From Paraburkholderia rhizosphaerae (GTDB lineage: Bacteria; Pseudomonadota; Gammaproteobacteria; Burkholderiales; Burkholderiaceae): 64,000 nt of DNA. The translations under genes were made by a program, and so were the position numbers. Positions 34,525 to 43,694 of this stretch are shown in pieces. Below the pieces are notes generated by a model that saw nothing but the letters and a program-made list of their open reading frames with translations, was not told the origin of the DNA and did no database searches. Location of the stretch: NCBI RefSeq assembly GCF_004366595.1, contig NZ_SORE01000005.1, positions 301,368-365,367 on the forward strand, in the 5' to 3' direction. Position 1 is the first letter of the stretch; every line of letters starts with the position of its first letter.

Positions 34525-35541
34525 TCATGCGTGCCCTTCCGGAAGCGGCACCTGCGCGTCAATCAGGTTTCCGGATCGTAGTGCTGCCCAAAAATCCGCT
34601 GGTATCGACTGATCGAGCCACGCAATGTTTTGCTGAAGCTGCGATGCACTGCGCGCACCGACGACACACGACACGACTGCCGGGTGAGCGAACGGAAACT
34701 GCAGCGCGGCGGCGGGCAGCGGCACCTCGAAGCGCTCGCACAAAGCCGAAAGCCGACTCACTCTTTCGACAACCTCGGCAGGAGCATCCGCGTAGTTAAA
34801 CTTGCCGTTGCCGGCCAGCACGCCTGAGTTGAATACGCCGCCAACGACGATCGCGGTCTTCAGACGCACGCAGACATCGAGCAACGGTTCCAGCGCGGTC
34901 TGCTCGAGCAGCGTGTAGCGGCCCGCAAGCATGATCGCGTCGAGCTCGACTTCGTTCAACGCATCGGCGGCGACTTCCCACTCGTTGACCCCAAGGCCGA
35001 TTCCGCCGACCTCGCCGCTCGAACGCAGCGCAAGCAACGCGCGAAAGCCGCCGCCGTCAGTCAGTTGCGTCCAGTAGTGAGCGTGCTGCCCACCGTGCGT
35101 CATGCGGCCGATATCGTGTACATAAATCACATCGATTTGCGCGAGCCCGAGACGCTGCTGACTATCCTCGTATGAGCGCATGATGCCGTCGTAAGTGTAG
35201 TCGTACACAGGACGGAACGGTAGCGGCTCGGCCCAGCCGTCATCGCCAGGTTTGACGCTCGCGTCGGGGCGCATTAGCCGGCCCACCTTCGTGCTTAGTG
35301 TGTAGGCACTGCGCTCGCGTGCGCCGAGCGCATGCCCGACGCGCCGCTCGGAAAGCGTGTAGCCGTAATACGGCGCCGTGTCGAAGTAACGCAATCCGGC
35401 GGACCACGCGGCGTCGGCAAGCGCGGCCGCTTCGGCGGCCGCCATCGGCCGGTAGAGTCCGCCGAATTGGGAACAGCCGAGGCCGAGTGCGGTCATCGAC
35501 AGACCGCTGCGCGGCAGATTGCGTTTTTCGCTTGCCTTCAT
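34525..35541 (-). CDS. Aldo/keto reductase, probably an L-galactose/L-fucose (D-threo-aldose) 1-dehydrogenase
   Basis: The protein has 338 residues. The aldo/keto-reductase tetrad fits Asp54 (Y-F-D-T-A-P-Y-Y-G), Tyr58 or 59, Lys85 (L-S-T-K-V-G-R) and His142 (I-Y-V-H-D-I-G). Y-D-Y-T-Y-D-G-I-M-R-S-Y-E-D-S and D-I-G-R-M-T-H-G are typical of the subgroup that oxidises L-fucose, L-galactose or D-arabinose to the lactone. It lies between the ABC importer genes and the LgoD-like gene, so it should carry out the first oxidation of the imported sugar. No lactonase gene is seen nearby. Confidence 0.83.
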   Translation of the reverse strand: MKASEKRNLPRSGLSMTALGLGCSQFGGLYRPMAAAEAAALADAAWSAGLRYFDTAPYYGYTLSERRVGHALGARERSAYTLSTKVGRLMRPDASVKPGDDGWAEPLPFRPVYDYTYDGIMRSYEDSQQRLGLAQIDVIYVHDIGRMTHGGQHAHYWTQLTDGGGFRALLALRSSGEVGGIGLGVNEWEVAADALNEVELDAIMLAGRYTLLEQTALEPLLDVCVRLKTAIVVGGVFNSGVLAGNGKFNYADAPAEVVERVSRLSALCERFEVPLPAAALQFPFAHPAVVSCVVGARSASQLQQNIAWLDQSIPADFWAALRSGNLIDAQVPLPEGHA

Positions 35542-35642
35542 GAGAGAGTATGGATCCCTAAGTGAGTTTCATCGATCCGTTGACCAGACCCGCGCGGCGC
35601 ACCTGCGACGCGGCGGGTCCGACACGATTCGTCGGGGCTCTG

Positions 35643-36593
35643 TCAATAGAGGACGTCCTTTGCTTGCTGCGAATCGAGGTTCTGCTTGTCGACCATCACG
35701 ACGCCCGTATCGATCTGCTTCGGCACCGGCTTGTGCTCGATGACGCCGATGACCGTTTCGATGCCCTTGTGTCCCATCTGCCACGAGCCCTGAACAGCGA
35801 TGGATTGCACGGTTCCGTCGCGCACGAACCCTTGCAGATCTTCGTTGCCGTCGAAACCGATCGCGACGAGCTTGCCCGCCTTGCCCGACTGTTTGAGCGC
35901 GCGGCCCACGCCGACCGCCGTCGGCTCGTTCGCGCCGAAGATGCCCTTGAGGTCGGGATTGGCGGACAGCACGTCGGTCGTCTGGTTCAAGGCCATTGCC
36001 ATCTGCGATTGCGAGTAGTACGGCCCGACGACCTGCAGTTTCGAGTGGCTGGCGATGTACTTGCGGAAGCCTCCGACGCGGCTCACTTCGGAGCCAGCGC
36101 CAGGCACATAAGACATGATCGCGATCTTGCCGGTCTGTCCGACACGATCGATCAGCGCTTGCGCGCAAAGCTCGCCCGCCTTCTCGTTATCGGTCGACAG
36201 GAACGACTGGTAGTACTGTTTGCCCGAAGCGGAAATGGCCGAATCGATCAGCACGACCGGGATATGCGCGTTCCACGCCTGCTTGATCGCGGGAACGAGC
36301 GCGTCCGGATCGGACGGCGCGAGCACGATGCCCGCGACATGCCGGTTGACCGCATTCACGACCATATTGACCTCATCGGTGATATCCGATTCGGCAGCCG
36401 GCCCCTGAAACGTCATCGTGTAGCCCTTCGCGTCGGCGAGCGCGGCGTTTGCGCCTTTCTGCACGTTCTGCCAATAGTTCGAATTGACGGTCTTGACGAT
36501 CACGGCGATCTCACCGCCCGCCGCGTACGCGCCTGTACTGAATGCTGCACATAGCAGTGCGGAAAGTGCCAGCATCGGAAAGCTCTTCTTCAT
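35643..36593 (-). CDS. Ribose-type sugar ABC transporter, periplasmic binding protein
   Basis: The protein has 316 residues. A Sec signal peptide covers residues 1-24 (K-K-S-F-P-M-L-A-L-S-A-L-L-C-A-A-F, cleavage near A-Y-A-A). The mature part begins I-A-V-I-V-K-T-V-N-S-N-Y-W and continues with the peripla_BP_4 pattern (V-L-A-P-S-D-P-D-A-L-V, then G-I-F-G-A-N-E-P-T-A-V). It delivers sugar to the permease encoded by the preceding gene of the operon. Confidence 0.88.
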   Translation of the reverse strand: MKKSFPMLALSALLCAAFSTGAYAAGGEIAVIVKTVNSNYWQNVQKGANAALADAKGYTMTFQGPAAESDITDEVNMVVNAVNRHVAGIVLAPSDPDALVPAIKQAWNAHIPVVLIDSAISASGKQYYQSFLSTDNEKAGELCAQALIDRVGQTGKIAIMSYVPGAGSEVSRVGGFRKYIASHSKLQVVGPYYSQSQMAMALNQTTDVLSANPDLKGIFGANEPTAVGVGRALKQSGKAGKLVAIGFDGNEDLQGFVRDGTVQSIAVQGSWQMGHKGIETVIGVIEHKPVPKQIDTGVVMVDKQNLDSQQAKDVLY

Positions 36594-36649
36594 GTCTCGC
36601 TCCTGTCTTTAGTGGTTGGACTTCTTCTGACTGCCTTAAAGGCTTGTGC

Positions 36650-37681
36650 TTAGCGCCTGCGGTTACGAAGCTGATCGATCCAGACGGTGCCGAGAATCAC
36701 CACACCGATGATGATCTGCTGGATGAAGCTCGAAACGCCATTCATGTTCAACCCGTTGCGCAGCACGCCGATCACGAATGCGCCGATGGCCGTACCCGAA
36801 ATCGTACCGACGCCACCCATCAACGATGTTCCGCCAATCACCGAGCTCGCAATTGCGTCGAGTTCGTACATCACGCCTTCGTTCGGCTGCCCGGTCACGA
36901 GCCGAGACATCAGCACGCATCCCGTTACGCCGGCGAGGGCGCCGGAAAGCACATACGTAAAAAGTTTGACACCCTGAACATTGACGCCGGACAGCCGCGC
37001 GGCTTCCGCGTTCGAGCCGACCGCGTAGATGTGACGGCCAAGCGAGGTCCTCGAAAGCAGAACGGAGACGACAACGAACAGCACGACCATGATGACGACC
37101 GGGTAGGGAATGCCCGGAAAGGTCGTGTCCGGAAAGCCGTCCGCGCCGATGTGGGAGATGCGGAACAACGCACCATTGCCGAGCTCGCCGAATGCTTCGC
37201 CGAGGTCGGATACGGGACGCGCACCGGTGATCTGCAGCGCCATCCCGCGAGCGACGAGCATCATGCCGAGCGTCGCGATAAACGGCGGCAGGCCCATGCG
37301 CGTGACGCAGATGCCATTGATGAGGCCACACAGCGCACCGACCAGAATGCCGCCGAGCATGGCGACCGGCACCGGCACGCCGACTTTGGCGAGCAGCGCC
37401 GCGCAAACGCCGGCAAGTGCGAGTACCGAGCCGACAGAAAGATCAATGCCGCCGGTGATGATCACGCAGGTCGCGGCCACGCCCAGATAGGCGATCGAAG
37501 TGACCTGCAGACCCACGGTCATAAGATTGTCGACCGAGAAGAACGCGGAGCTCGCAATCGAGAACGCGATTACGAGCACCACAAGACTGCCCAATGCCGC
37601 GAATTTCTGAATGAGTTCGCGTCGCCGCTGTTGTGCGGAGCGATTGGCGGCCTGCGTGCGATCCGATGTTATTTCAAGCAT
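36650..37681 (-). CDS. Ribose-type sugar ABC transporter permease
   Basis: The protein has 343 residues with about ten membrane helices in the RbsC pattern. I-T-G-G-I-D-L-S-V-G-S-V-L-A-L is the permease signature; V-Y-A-V-G-S-N-A-E-A-A-R-L-S-G-V follows as usual. Its ATG overlaps the end of the ATPase gene by eight bases. It forms the membrane channel of the importer. Confidence 0.9.
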   Translation of the reverse strand: MLEITSDRTQAANRSAQQRRRELIQKFAALGSLVVLVIAFSIASSAFFSVDNLMTVGLQVTSIAYLGVAATCVIITGGIDLSVGSVLALAGVCAALLAKVGVPVPVAMLGGILVGALCGLINGICVTRMGLPPFIATLGMMLVARGMALQITGARPVSDLGEAFGELGNGALFRISHIGADGFPDTTFPGIPYPVVIMVVLFVVVSVLLSRTSLGRHIYAVGSNAEAARLSGVNVQGVKLFTYVLSGALAGVTGCVLMSRLVTGQPNEGVMYELDAIASSVIGGTSLMGGVGTISGTAIGAFVIGVLRNGLNMNGVSSFIQQIIIGVVILGTVWIDQLRNRRR

Positions 37682-39227
37682 GGGTGCGCCCCGAAGCGTA
37701 GTGCATGATCTCCTCCTGGCTGGTGTGTTTTGTTTCGAGAACCGCCGCGATGCGACCTTCGTGAAACACGGCGATCCGATCCGTCATGCCGAGCAACTCG
37801 GGCAATTCCGAGCTGATCAGCACGACGCCCACGCCATCCGCAGCAAGCCGGTCCATCAGGCCGTAAATGGCGAACTTCGCACCGACGTCGATACCGCGTG
37901 TGGGTTCGTCGAAGAACAGAATTTTCGAACCGCGATACAGCCACTTGCCGATCACGACCTTTTGCTGATTACCGCCGGAAAGGTTGCGCGCGATCTGATT
38001 GACCGAAGGCGTGCGAATCGCGAGGTCGCGCACATAGCGGTCCGCCACACGCGCTTCCTCGTTAAACCGCAGGAAGCCCGCACGCGACGAGATACCGCGA
38101 ACATTGGCTAGCGTGACATTCGCAGCGACCGGCATGCTGAGTGCGAGGCCTTCTTTCTTGCGATCTTCGGAAAGGTAAGCAATACCGTGGCGAATGGCCT
38201 CGCGCGGCGAACGTATCGTGACTGGCTCGCCGCGCAGCGAAATCGTTCCGCCGTCGAGCGGATCGGCGCCGAAAATCGCGCGCGCGACCTCGGTGCGTCC
38301 TGCGCCCATCAGGCCGGCGAAGCCAAGTATCTCGCCTTTGCGCAGTTCAAACGAAAGCGGCCCGAACACCGCTTCGCGCCGCAGGTCGTTGACGCTCAGC
38401 AGCACTTCGTCGGTCGGTACCGACTGGCGCTGCGGATAAGCATCGTCGAGCGAGCGCCCCACCATGCGCGCGACAACATCGTTCACGGTAAGCGCCGCGA
38501 AGTTGTCGGTCGAGATATGGCGGCCGTCCCGCAACACCGTCACTCGGTCGACAATCTCCGCCATCTCGTCGAGACGATGCGAGATGTACAGGATCGCCAC
38601 GCCGTCTGCCCGCAATTCCTTGATGATGCGAAAGAGGTGGACGGTTTCCGACTCCGTCAGTGACGAGGTCGGCTCGTCCATGATCAGCACCTGCGCGTCG
38701 AGCGACAGTGCCTTCGCGATTTCCACCATCTGCTGCTGCGCGATGGAAAGCGCGCCGACTTTGGTGGTGGGTGCGAGGGTGAGTCCGATGCGGGCGAGAC
38801 ATTCGCTGGCATTGGCGTTGAGCCTGCGCCTGTCGACAAAGGGGCCGCGCTTGGGTTCACGCGCGAGATAGAGGTTTTCTGCGATGGAAAGATCGGGAAC
38901 GAGGTTCAGTTCCTGGTGGATGATCGCAATGCCTGCCGCCTGGGCGTCGGACGTCGACCGGAAAGTCACCCGCTCGCCGCGGTAAAGGATGTTCCCTTCG
39001 TCGGGACGGTACTGGCCGCTGATGATCTTCATCAGCGTCGATTTGCCCGCTCCGTTTTCACCGCAAATGGCATGGACTTCGCCGCAATGCAGATCGAGGT
39101 TGATGCCGTCGAGCGCGATCACGCCGGGAAACTGCTTGCGAATGCCTTCGAGCCGGAGAATCTCTCCTTCCCACATGCGGCTGTTCGGCTTGCGAGCGAA
39201 GTCAGGCAGGCTGCGAAGCGTGCTCAT
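37674..39227 (-). CDS. Ribose-type sugar ABC transporter ATP-binding protein
   Basis: The protein has 517 residues with two nucleotide-binding halves, as in RbsA. The first Walker A is G-E-N-G-A-G-K-S-T-L; its signature is L-S-I-A-Q-Q-Q-M and its Walker B ends L-I-M-D-E-P-T. The second half has the degenerate G-L-M-G-A-G-R-T-E-V loop and L-S-G-G-N-Q-Q-K. It is the first gene of the minus-strand operon and diverges from the GntR gene. The start could also be the Met at residue 18. Confidence 0.9.
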   Translation of the reverse strand: MSTLRSLPDFARKPNSRMWEGEILRLEGIRKQFPGVIALDGINLDLHCGEVHAICGENGAGKSTLMKIISGQYRPDEGNILYRGERVTFRSTSDAQAAGIAIIHQELNLVPDLSIAENLYLAREPKRGPFVDRRRLNANASECLARIGLTLAPTTKVGALSIAQQQMVEIAKALSLDAQVLIMDEPTSSLTESETVHLFRIIKELRADGVAILYISHRLDEMAEIVDRVTVLRDGRHISTDNFAALTVNDVVARMVGRSLDDAYPQRQSVPTDEVLLSVNDLRREAVFGPLSFELRKGEILGFAGLMGAGRTEVARAIFGADPLDGGTISLRGEPVTIRSPREAIRHGIAYLSEDRKKEGLALSMPVAANVTLANVRGISSRAGFLRFNEEARVADRYVRDLAIRTPSVNQIARNLSGGNQQKVVIGKWLYRGSKILFFDEPTRGIDVGAKFAIYGLMDRLAADGVGVVLISSELPELLGMTDRIAVFHEGRIAAVLETKHTSQEEIMHYASGRTHA

Positions 39228-39451
39228 CGTGTCTCCTGTGACGGCTGACCCGTCGCGCGGGCCAGCTCAATTGCGACACATTAAAGCGCAATATCGGCGC
39301 TTGGTCAATCCAGTTTGAAATTAAAGAACTGACCTTACCAATTCTAACGTTCCCGGGTAAACCAGTTCATTTGCGGGTTCGCATCGGCCGCTGCTAGACT
39401 TCGCCACGGCGCTGGTTCGAGCGCCTTCTGTGTACCGGATGCTGGCCGTTC
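39228..39451. promoter_or_regulatory. Divergent promoter region of the sugar operon and its GntR gene
   Basis: The gap holds AT-rich sequence around 39270-39350 with dyad-like words: TTGGTCAATCCA at 39301-39312, and TGACCTTACCAAT about 25 bases later. FadR-type GntR regulators often bind TGGT-N-ACCA-like half sites, so these are candidate operators. The match is not exact and is inferred. Confidence 0.35.
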
Positions 39452-40153
39452 ATGAAATCACAAGAGCCCAAGCGGCTTTACCAATCCGTCGCTGCGGAGA
39501 TTCTTACCCTGATCCGCCAGGGTGAATTTCCAGTCGGCGAGCGTTTGCCGCCCGAGCGCGAGCTTGCGCTAAGACTCGGCGTGTCTCGTCCGTCATTGCG
39601 CGAAGCGTTGATCGCACTCGAGATCGGTGGCCGCGTCGAAATCCGGATGGGGTCGGGTGTCTACGTGCGCGACACGGGGGCGGACGATGAAAACGCGGTT
39701 GGCGCGTTGGGCGACAGTCCATCGGAACTGATGCAGGCGCGTGCGGCCATCGAGGGCAGTGTTGCGGCGCTTGCCGCCGCGCGTATGACGGCCGCCATGG
39801 TGGACCGGTTGAGGCGGACCGTGGAGCGGATGCGTAGGCTCGCCGCAGCCGGCAAGACGCCGGTGGACGCCGACCGGCAGTTCCATATGTTGATCGCGGA
39901 GGCGGCCGGTAACTCGGTGCTTGCCCGCTTTGTGGGCGAACTGTTCGACAGCCGCCACGATCCCATTGCGGCAGCGATGCGAGGTCACACTGAGAGCGCG
40001 GCGACATGGACCGACGCCGTGAGAGAGCATCAGGATATCCTGCGGGCACTGCAGTCCGGCGACCCGCTCGCTGCGCAGACCGCGATGCGCGCTCATCTGA
40101 TGGCTTCGGAAGAGCGTTGGATCGGCGGCGTGCTTAAGCGGGATGCCGACTGA
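39452..40153 (+). CDS. FadR-type (FCD domain) GntR-family regulator
   Basis: The protein has 233 residues. Residues 8-75 form the winged helix (L-I-R-Q-G-E-F-P-V-G-E-R-L-P-P-E-R-E-L-A then S-R-P-S-L-R-E-A-L). The FCD effector domain covers about 95-225, with D-A-D-R-Q-F-H-M-L-I-A-E-A-A-G-N and H-Q-D-I-L-R-A-L as metal/ligand-site regions. It diverges from the sugar operon and is its probable repressor. GntR regulators also control hexuronate and L-galactonate genes in E. coli. Confidence 0.88.
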   Translation: MKSQEPKRLYQSVAAEILTLIRQGEFPVGERLPPERELALRLGVSRPSLREALIALEIGGRVEIRMGSGVYVRDTGADDENAVGALGDSPSELMQARAAIEGSVAALAAARMTAAMVDRLRRTVERMRRLAAAGKTPVDADRQFHMLIAEAAGNSVLARFVGELFDSRHDPIAAAMRGHTESAATWTDAVREHQDILRALQSGDPLAAQTAMRAHLMASEERWIGGVLKRDAD

Positions 40154-40475
40154 AACAGCGATTGCGGCCGTCGCGCTTGCGCTGCGTTGCGCGACTGCGA
40201 GTGCGGGGGCAAAGTGAACGGTTTCTACCGGATAGCCGGTCCCAAAGACGGCCCCAAAGACGGCCCAGTTGTTCTGTTATTCTGCGCGTTTTGATGTCGG
40301 ACCATTCCACTTCGTTTAGAAGGATGCCTAACTGAAAAACCAACCTGCCTTTAATGTCGGTGCGGTCTTTCTATCTGGCGGAGGGAACGTTTAGAGCCGG
40401 GCACCGCCCGTCGCGTCGATCAGCTAGCTTTCACCAGGCACGACGCGGCTGGACCTCTGGGTTCAACCACAATCG
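40154..40475. other. Intergenic stretch with a 12-base tandem duplication
   Basis: No gene is visible in these 322 bases between convergent genes. CCCAAAGACGGC occurs twice in direct succession at 40241-40264. Nothing else stands out. Confidence 0.45.
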
Positions 40476-41072
40476 TCAATCGAACTTGACCAGGTCCTTG
40501 AAGATCAGGTGACCCCAGTTCTTTCCGCGCGCATGCACAAGCCATCCACCTTCCGAAAGCCCGCCCAGTTGGATCGGCGCGAAACCGAGATTTTTCGCAA
40601 GCGCACCAATATCCGCAGCGGCTGCAGCATCGTCGCTCGCGAGGAACACGACTCTCCTGCCACCCTGTATAGCAGGGTCCTGGTCAAGGACGCCAGCAGC
40701 CAGATGGTTGAAACCTTTCACCAAACGGGCTCCGGTGAACGCCTTCGCGACGAATGCAGAGGATGGGAGCCCACCTGATTCCTCAAGTGGGGCCTGCGTG
40801 TTCATGGCGTCGATGACGGTCTTTCCGTTCCAGTTGGAAAGCGCCTTCGCGACCTCCGGGTGCGACTCGAAACGGACTGCCAGAAAGATGACGTCCGCCT
40901 TGACGGCTTCCGCCAGCGTTTTGGGAATGATCGTCGGCCCGATGGCGGCTGCGTCGGATTCAAAGCTCGCCGGCTCCCGCGTGGTGGCAACGGATACTTC
41001 GAGGCCATTGCGGGCGAACGCGTTGGCCAGCGCGCGGCCAATCTTGCCGAAACCGATGATTGCATAGCTCAT
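40476..41072 (-). CDS. NADP-binding oxidoreductase of the F420/NADPH-oxidoreductase-like family
   Basis: The protein has 198 residues from ATG 41072, after GAAGGAGAA. The Rossmann loop is I-I-G-F-G-K-I-G-R-A-L-A. D-V-I-F-L-A-V-R-F and V-I-D-A-M-N-T-Q follow as in NADPH-dependent reductases of this family, and G-A-R-L-V-K-G-F-N-H-L lies in the second half. It is the last of three genes in one minus-strand operon with two SDRs. It probably reduces a small carbonyl compound or a flavin-like cofactor. Confidence 0.8.
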   Translation of the reverse strand: MSYAIIGFGKIGRALANAFARNGLEVSVATTREPASFESDAAAIGPTIIPKTLAEAVKADVIFLAVRFESHPEVAKALSNWNGKTVIDAMNTQAPLEESGGLPSSAFVAKAFTGARLVKGFNHLAAGVLDQDPAIQGGRRVVFLASDDAAAAADIGALAKNLGFAPIQLGGLSEGGWLVHARGKNWGHLIFKDLVKFD

Positions 41073-41099
41073 GAGATTCTCCTTCGACTTCAAGTGCAG

Positions 41100-41867
41100 T
41101 TAGAGCTTGTAGCCGCCGCTCGCTTCGATTGTCTGGCCGGTCACCCAGTGACCTTCGTCGGAAGCGAGGAATGCCACGACGGCGGCGATTTCCGATGGCT
41201 CACCAAAGCGTCCCAGCGCGATTTGGGCCTCGACTGCTTTCACGAGTTCGGGATTCTCCCGGAAGGCGGCGTTCGCGTCGGTTCGCGTGTAGCCCGGCGC
41301 GACCGCGTTCGCGGTAATTCCGCGCGGCCCGAGCTCGGCTGCGAGCGCATGGGTCAGGTTGTTGATGGCCGCCTTCGCCATCGAATAGACGGGCGCGGCG
41401 GTCACGGGCTTCGTGGCGGCAGCGGAAGAAATGTTGATGATGCGTCCGCCATCGGCAAGACGCTCCAGAGCAGCCTGAACAATGAAGAAGGGCGCGCGTG
41501 CGTAGACCGCCATCAAGGTGTCCCAACTGTCCGGCGTCGCGTCCTTGAAGCCGACCCAACCGGAGTTGCCGGCATTGTTGACGAGAATGTCGAGCGCTTT
41601 GCTTCCGTTGCGTCGGGTGAAAGTGTCGTCGAGCTTGTCGAACAATGACGGGACGGTTACCGGGTCAGCAAGATCCGCATGAATCGCGAATGCCGTGCCT
41701 CCCGCTTTCTCGATGGAGGCGACCGCCTCGTCCGCGCCTGTTTGACTGGCGTTATAAGTCAGCGCGACGAGTGCACCATCCTTTGCGAGACGCTCGGCGA
41801 TGGCTCGGCCAATGCCCCGCGATGCGCCCGTCACGAGAGCGGTTTTGCCCTTTAGTGGCTGTGTCAT
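41100..41867 (-). CDS. Short-chain dehydrogenase/reductase
   Basis: The protein has 255 residues from ATG 41867, after GGAGAGAG. Motifs are V-T-G-A-S-R-G-I-G (12-20), N-N-A-G (97-100), Ser147 or 148, and Tyr161-x-x-x-Lys165 (Y-S-M-A-K). It ends G-Q-T-I-E-A-S-G-G-Y-K-L. The stop is 27 bases from the next start and the previous gene ends 13 bases upstream, so all three genes share a transcript. Confidence 0.87.
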   Translation of the reverse strand: MTQPLKGKTALVTGASRGIGRAIAERLAKDGALVALTYNASQTGADEAVASIEKAGGTAFAIHADLADPVTVPSLFDKLDDTFTRRNGSKALDILVNNAGNSGWVGFKDATPDSWDTLMAVYARAPFFIVQAALERLADGGRIINISSAAATKPVTAAPVYSMAKAAINNLTHALAAELGPRGITANAVAPGYTRTDANAAFRENPELVKAVEAQIALGRFGEPSEIAAVVAFLASDEGHWVTGQTIEASGGYKL

Positions 41868-41880
41868 TTCATCTCTCTCC

Positions 41881-42615
41881 TTAGAGTTGCGCAAGACCGC
41901 CGTCAACGGCGAGTTCGCTCGCGGTCATGAAGCTGCTGTCAGGCGAGGCGAGAAAGGCGGCCGCTGCGCCGATCTCTGACGGATCAGCCATCCGCTGGAG
42001 CGGAGTCATCGACGCGAAGACCTTCTGACCTTCCTCGCCTAGCGCTTCCTTCGCGAGTTCGGTCGCCGTCGCCCCCGGCGAGAGAACGTTCACCCGGATG
42101 CCGGTGCCCTTCAGGTCCTCCGCCCAGGTCCGCGCAAGGTTACGTACTGCCGCTTTGCTCGCGCTGTAGGCGCTGAAGGCCGGAGCGCCGGTGGTGCCGG
42201 CGCTCGATCCGGTGAGAATGATCGAACCGCCCTTGCTCATCAGCGGCAGTGCCTTCTGGACCGTGAAGATCGTACCCTTCACGTTGGTGTCGAAAGTGTC
42301 ATCGATGTGCTCGACGGTGATCTCGCCGAGCCGAAGCGGACTCCCCGCACCAGCATTGGCGAATACGATGTCGAGCATGGCTCGCTCGGCCTTCACGAGC
42401 GCGTAGAGTCGGTCGAGGTCGCCCTGATTGGACACCGACCCTTTCACCGCGCGGGCGCGGGGTCCGAGGCTGGCGACAGCGGCGTCGAGCGCTTCCTGGC
42501 GGCGGCCGAAGATATAAACGAAGGCGCCCTCTTCGATGAAGCGCTCCGCCGCGGCGCGGCCGATGCCGGTAGCGCCGCCGGTGATCACAGCAGTCTTTCC
42601 GTTAAGTCTGTTCAT
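41881..42615 (-). CDS. Short-chain dehydrogenase/reductase
   Basis: The protein has 244 residues from ATG 42615. Motifs are I-T-G-G-A-T-G-I-G (11-19), N-A-G-A-G (87-91), Ser137 or 138, and Tyr150-x-x-x-Lys154. The ending S-F-M-T-A-S-E-L-A-V-D-G-G resembles that of the SDR at 23853. It leads the three-gene operon and faces the LysR gene at 42723, its probable regulator. Confidence 0.87.
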   Translation of the reverse strand: MNRLNGKTAVITGGATGIGRAAAERFIEEGAFVYIFGRRQEALDAAVASLGPRARAVKGSVSNQGDLDRLYALVKAERAMLDIVFANAGAGSPLRLGEITVEHIDDTFDTNVKGTIFTVQKALPLMSKGGSIILTGSSAGTTGAPAFSAYSASKAAVRNLARTWAEDLKGTGIRVNVLSPGATATELAKEALGEEGQKVFASMTPLQRMADPSEIGAAAAFLASPDSSFMTASELAVDGGLAQL

Positions 42616-42722
42616 GTCGTGCGTCCGTTGAAGTAGCAGCGGGAGAGCACAATTCTCAAACACTTGATTCATGAAGACAATTGACTAAAAATCGATGCTA
42701 CTCATCTATTTTATAGATATCT

Positions 42723-43694
42723 ATGCTGGACAATGTCACTATCAATCAACTTCGGGCCTTCGTGGCTGTCTGCGACAAAGGCAGCTTTTCCGGGGCTGCA
42801 CGGGAACTGAGGCGTGCACAGTCTGCGGTCAGTCACGCGATAGCCGCGCTTGAAACTGCGTTCGACGTGACGCTCTTTGAACGCAATACGCGCAGAGCGA
42901 CGCTTACGGCTGCGGGCCGCAGCCTTCTGCCCGATGCTCGAGGCGTCATCTCGCGCACCGAGGAAATGAAGATGCGTGCGGTTTCGATTGTTGAATCCGG
43001 CGTCCCACAGGTCTCTATTGCGGTGGATACCTATTTTCCGCGTGCGCACCTTATCGAATGCCTGCGTACCCTCCAGGCGGGATTTCCGACGGTAGCAATC
43101 AGTCTCCGCATGACGACCATGCAGGGCGGCGAGCGTTTTATTCTGGAAGGCAAGTGCGCGTTGGCGGTGACGATAACCGACGTGCCGGAGATTCGCCCGG
43201 ATGGCATCGAACGGCAGCACTTATGTGATACGCAAATGGTGACGGTCTGCGCGCCGTCACATCCGCTGGCCGCAATCGCAGGACCGATTCCGCGAGAGGA
43301 ATTCGGAAGGCACATCCAGCTCGTGGTAACCGACAATCAGTCCGACGCAGAAAAGACACAGCAGGGGGTTGCCGGCGAGCGCCAGTGGTGGGTGAATGAC
43401 CTCGGGGCAAAGCACGACCTGCTCAGGGGAAGCCTGTGCTGGGGGCACATGCCGCGTCACATGGTTGCGGAAGACCTCGCGAATGGGACACTTGTCGAGC
43501 TCCAACGGCGCGCGTGGCATATGCGTCCGCTCACATTCATGATCTCGTACCGGCGTGGCTACTCCTTTTCCGGATGCGAATCACAGCTTGTCACGCTTCT
43601 TGGCAATCCTGAGCACTGCTCGAAAGATGCCATGCGGCGGGCCGTCTCGCGAAAGAGCAAAGCAGGGCGACCGACGACCCGTGAGCGACGTTAA
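42723..43694 (+). CDS. LysR-family regulator
   Basis: The protein has 323 residues. The helix-turn-helix covers residues 5-65 (L-R-A-F-V-A-V-C-D-K-G-S-F-S-G-A-A-R-E-L-R-R-A-Q-S-A). A LysR effector domain follows (V-S-I-A-V-D-T-Y-F-P, then M-V-T-V-C-A-P-S-H-P-L). The last 20 residues are unusually basic. It diverges from the SDR-SDR-reductase operon across 107 bases. Confidence 0.87.
   Translation: MLDNVTINQLRAFVAVCDKGSFSGAARELRRAQSAVSHAIAALETAFDVTLFERNTRRATLTAAGRSLLPDARGVISRTEEMKMRAVSIVESGVPQVSIAVDTYFPRAHLIECLRTLQAGFPTVAISLRMTTMQGGERFILEGKCALAVTITDVPEIRPDGIERQHLCDTQMVTVCAPSHPLAAIAGPIPREEFGRHIQLVVTDNQSDAEKTQQGVAGERQWWVNDLGAKHDLLRGSLCWGHMPRHMVAEDLANGTLVELQRRAWHMRPLTFMISYRRGYSFSGCESQLVTLLGNPEHCSKDAMRRAVSRKSKAGRPTTRERR

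Noticed and set aside
33531..34799. Plus-strand 422-codon frame opposite the LgoD-like gene
   Set aside because: It is antisense to two enzymes with complete catalytic motifs, and is rich in Arg and His.
35562..37708. Two long plus-strand frames (330 and 388 codons) opposite the ABC importer
   Set aside because: Both are antisense shadows of the binding protein and permease genes.
40241..40264. Tandem CCCAAAGACGGC duplication
   Set aside because: Only two units; too short to support a repeat element or function.
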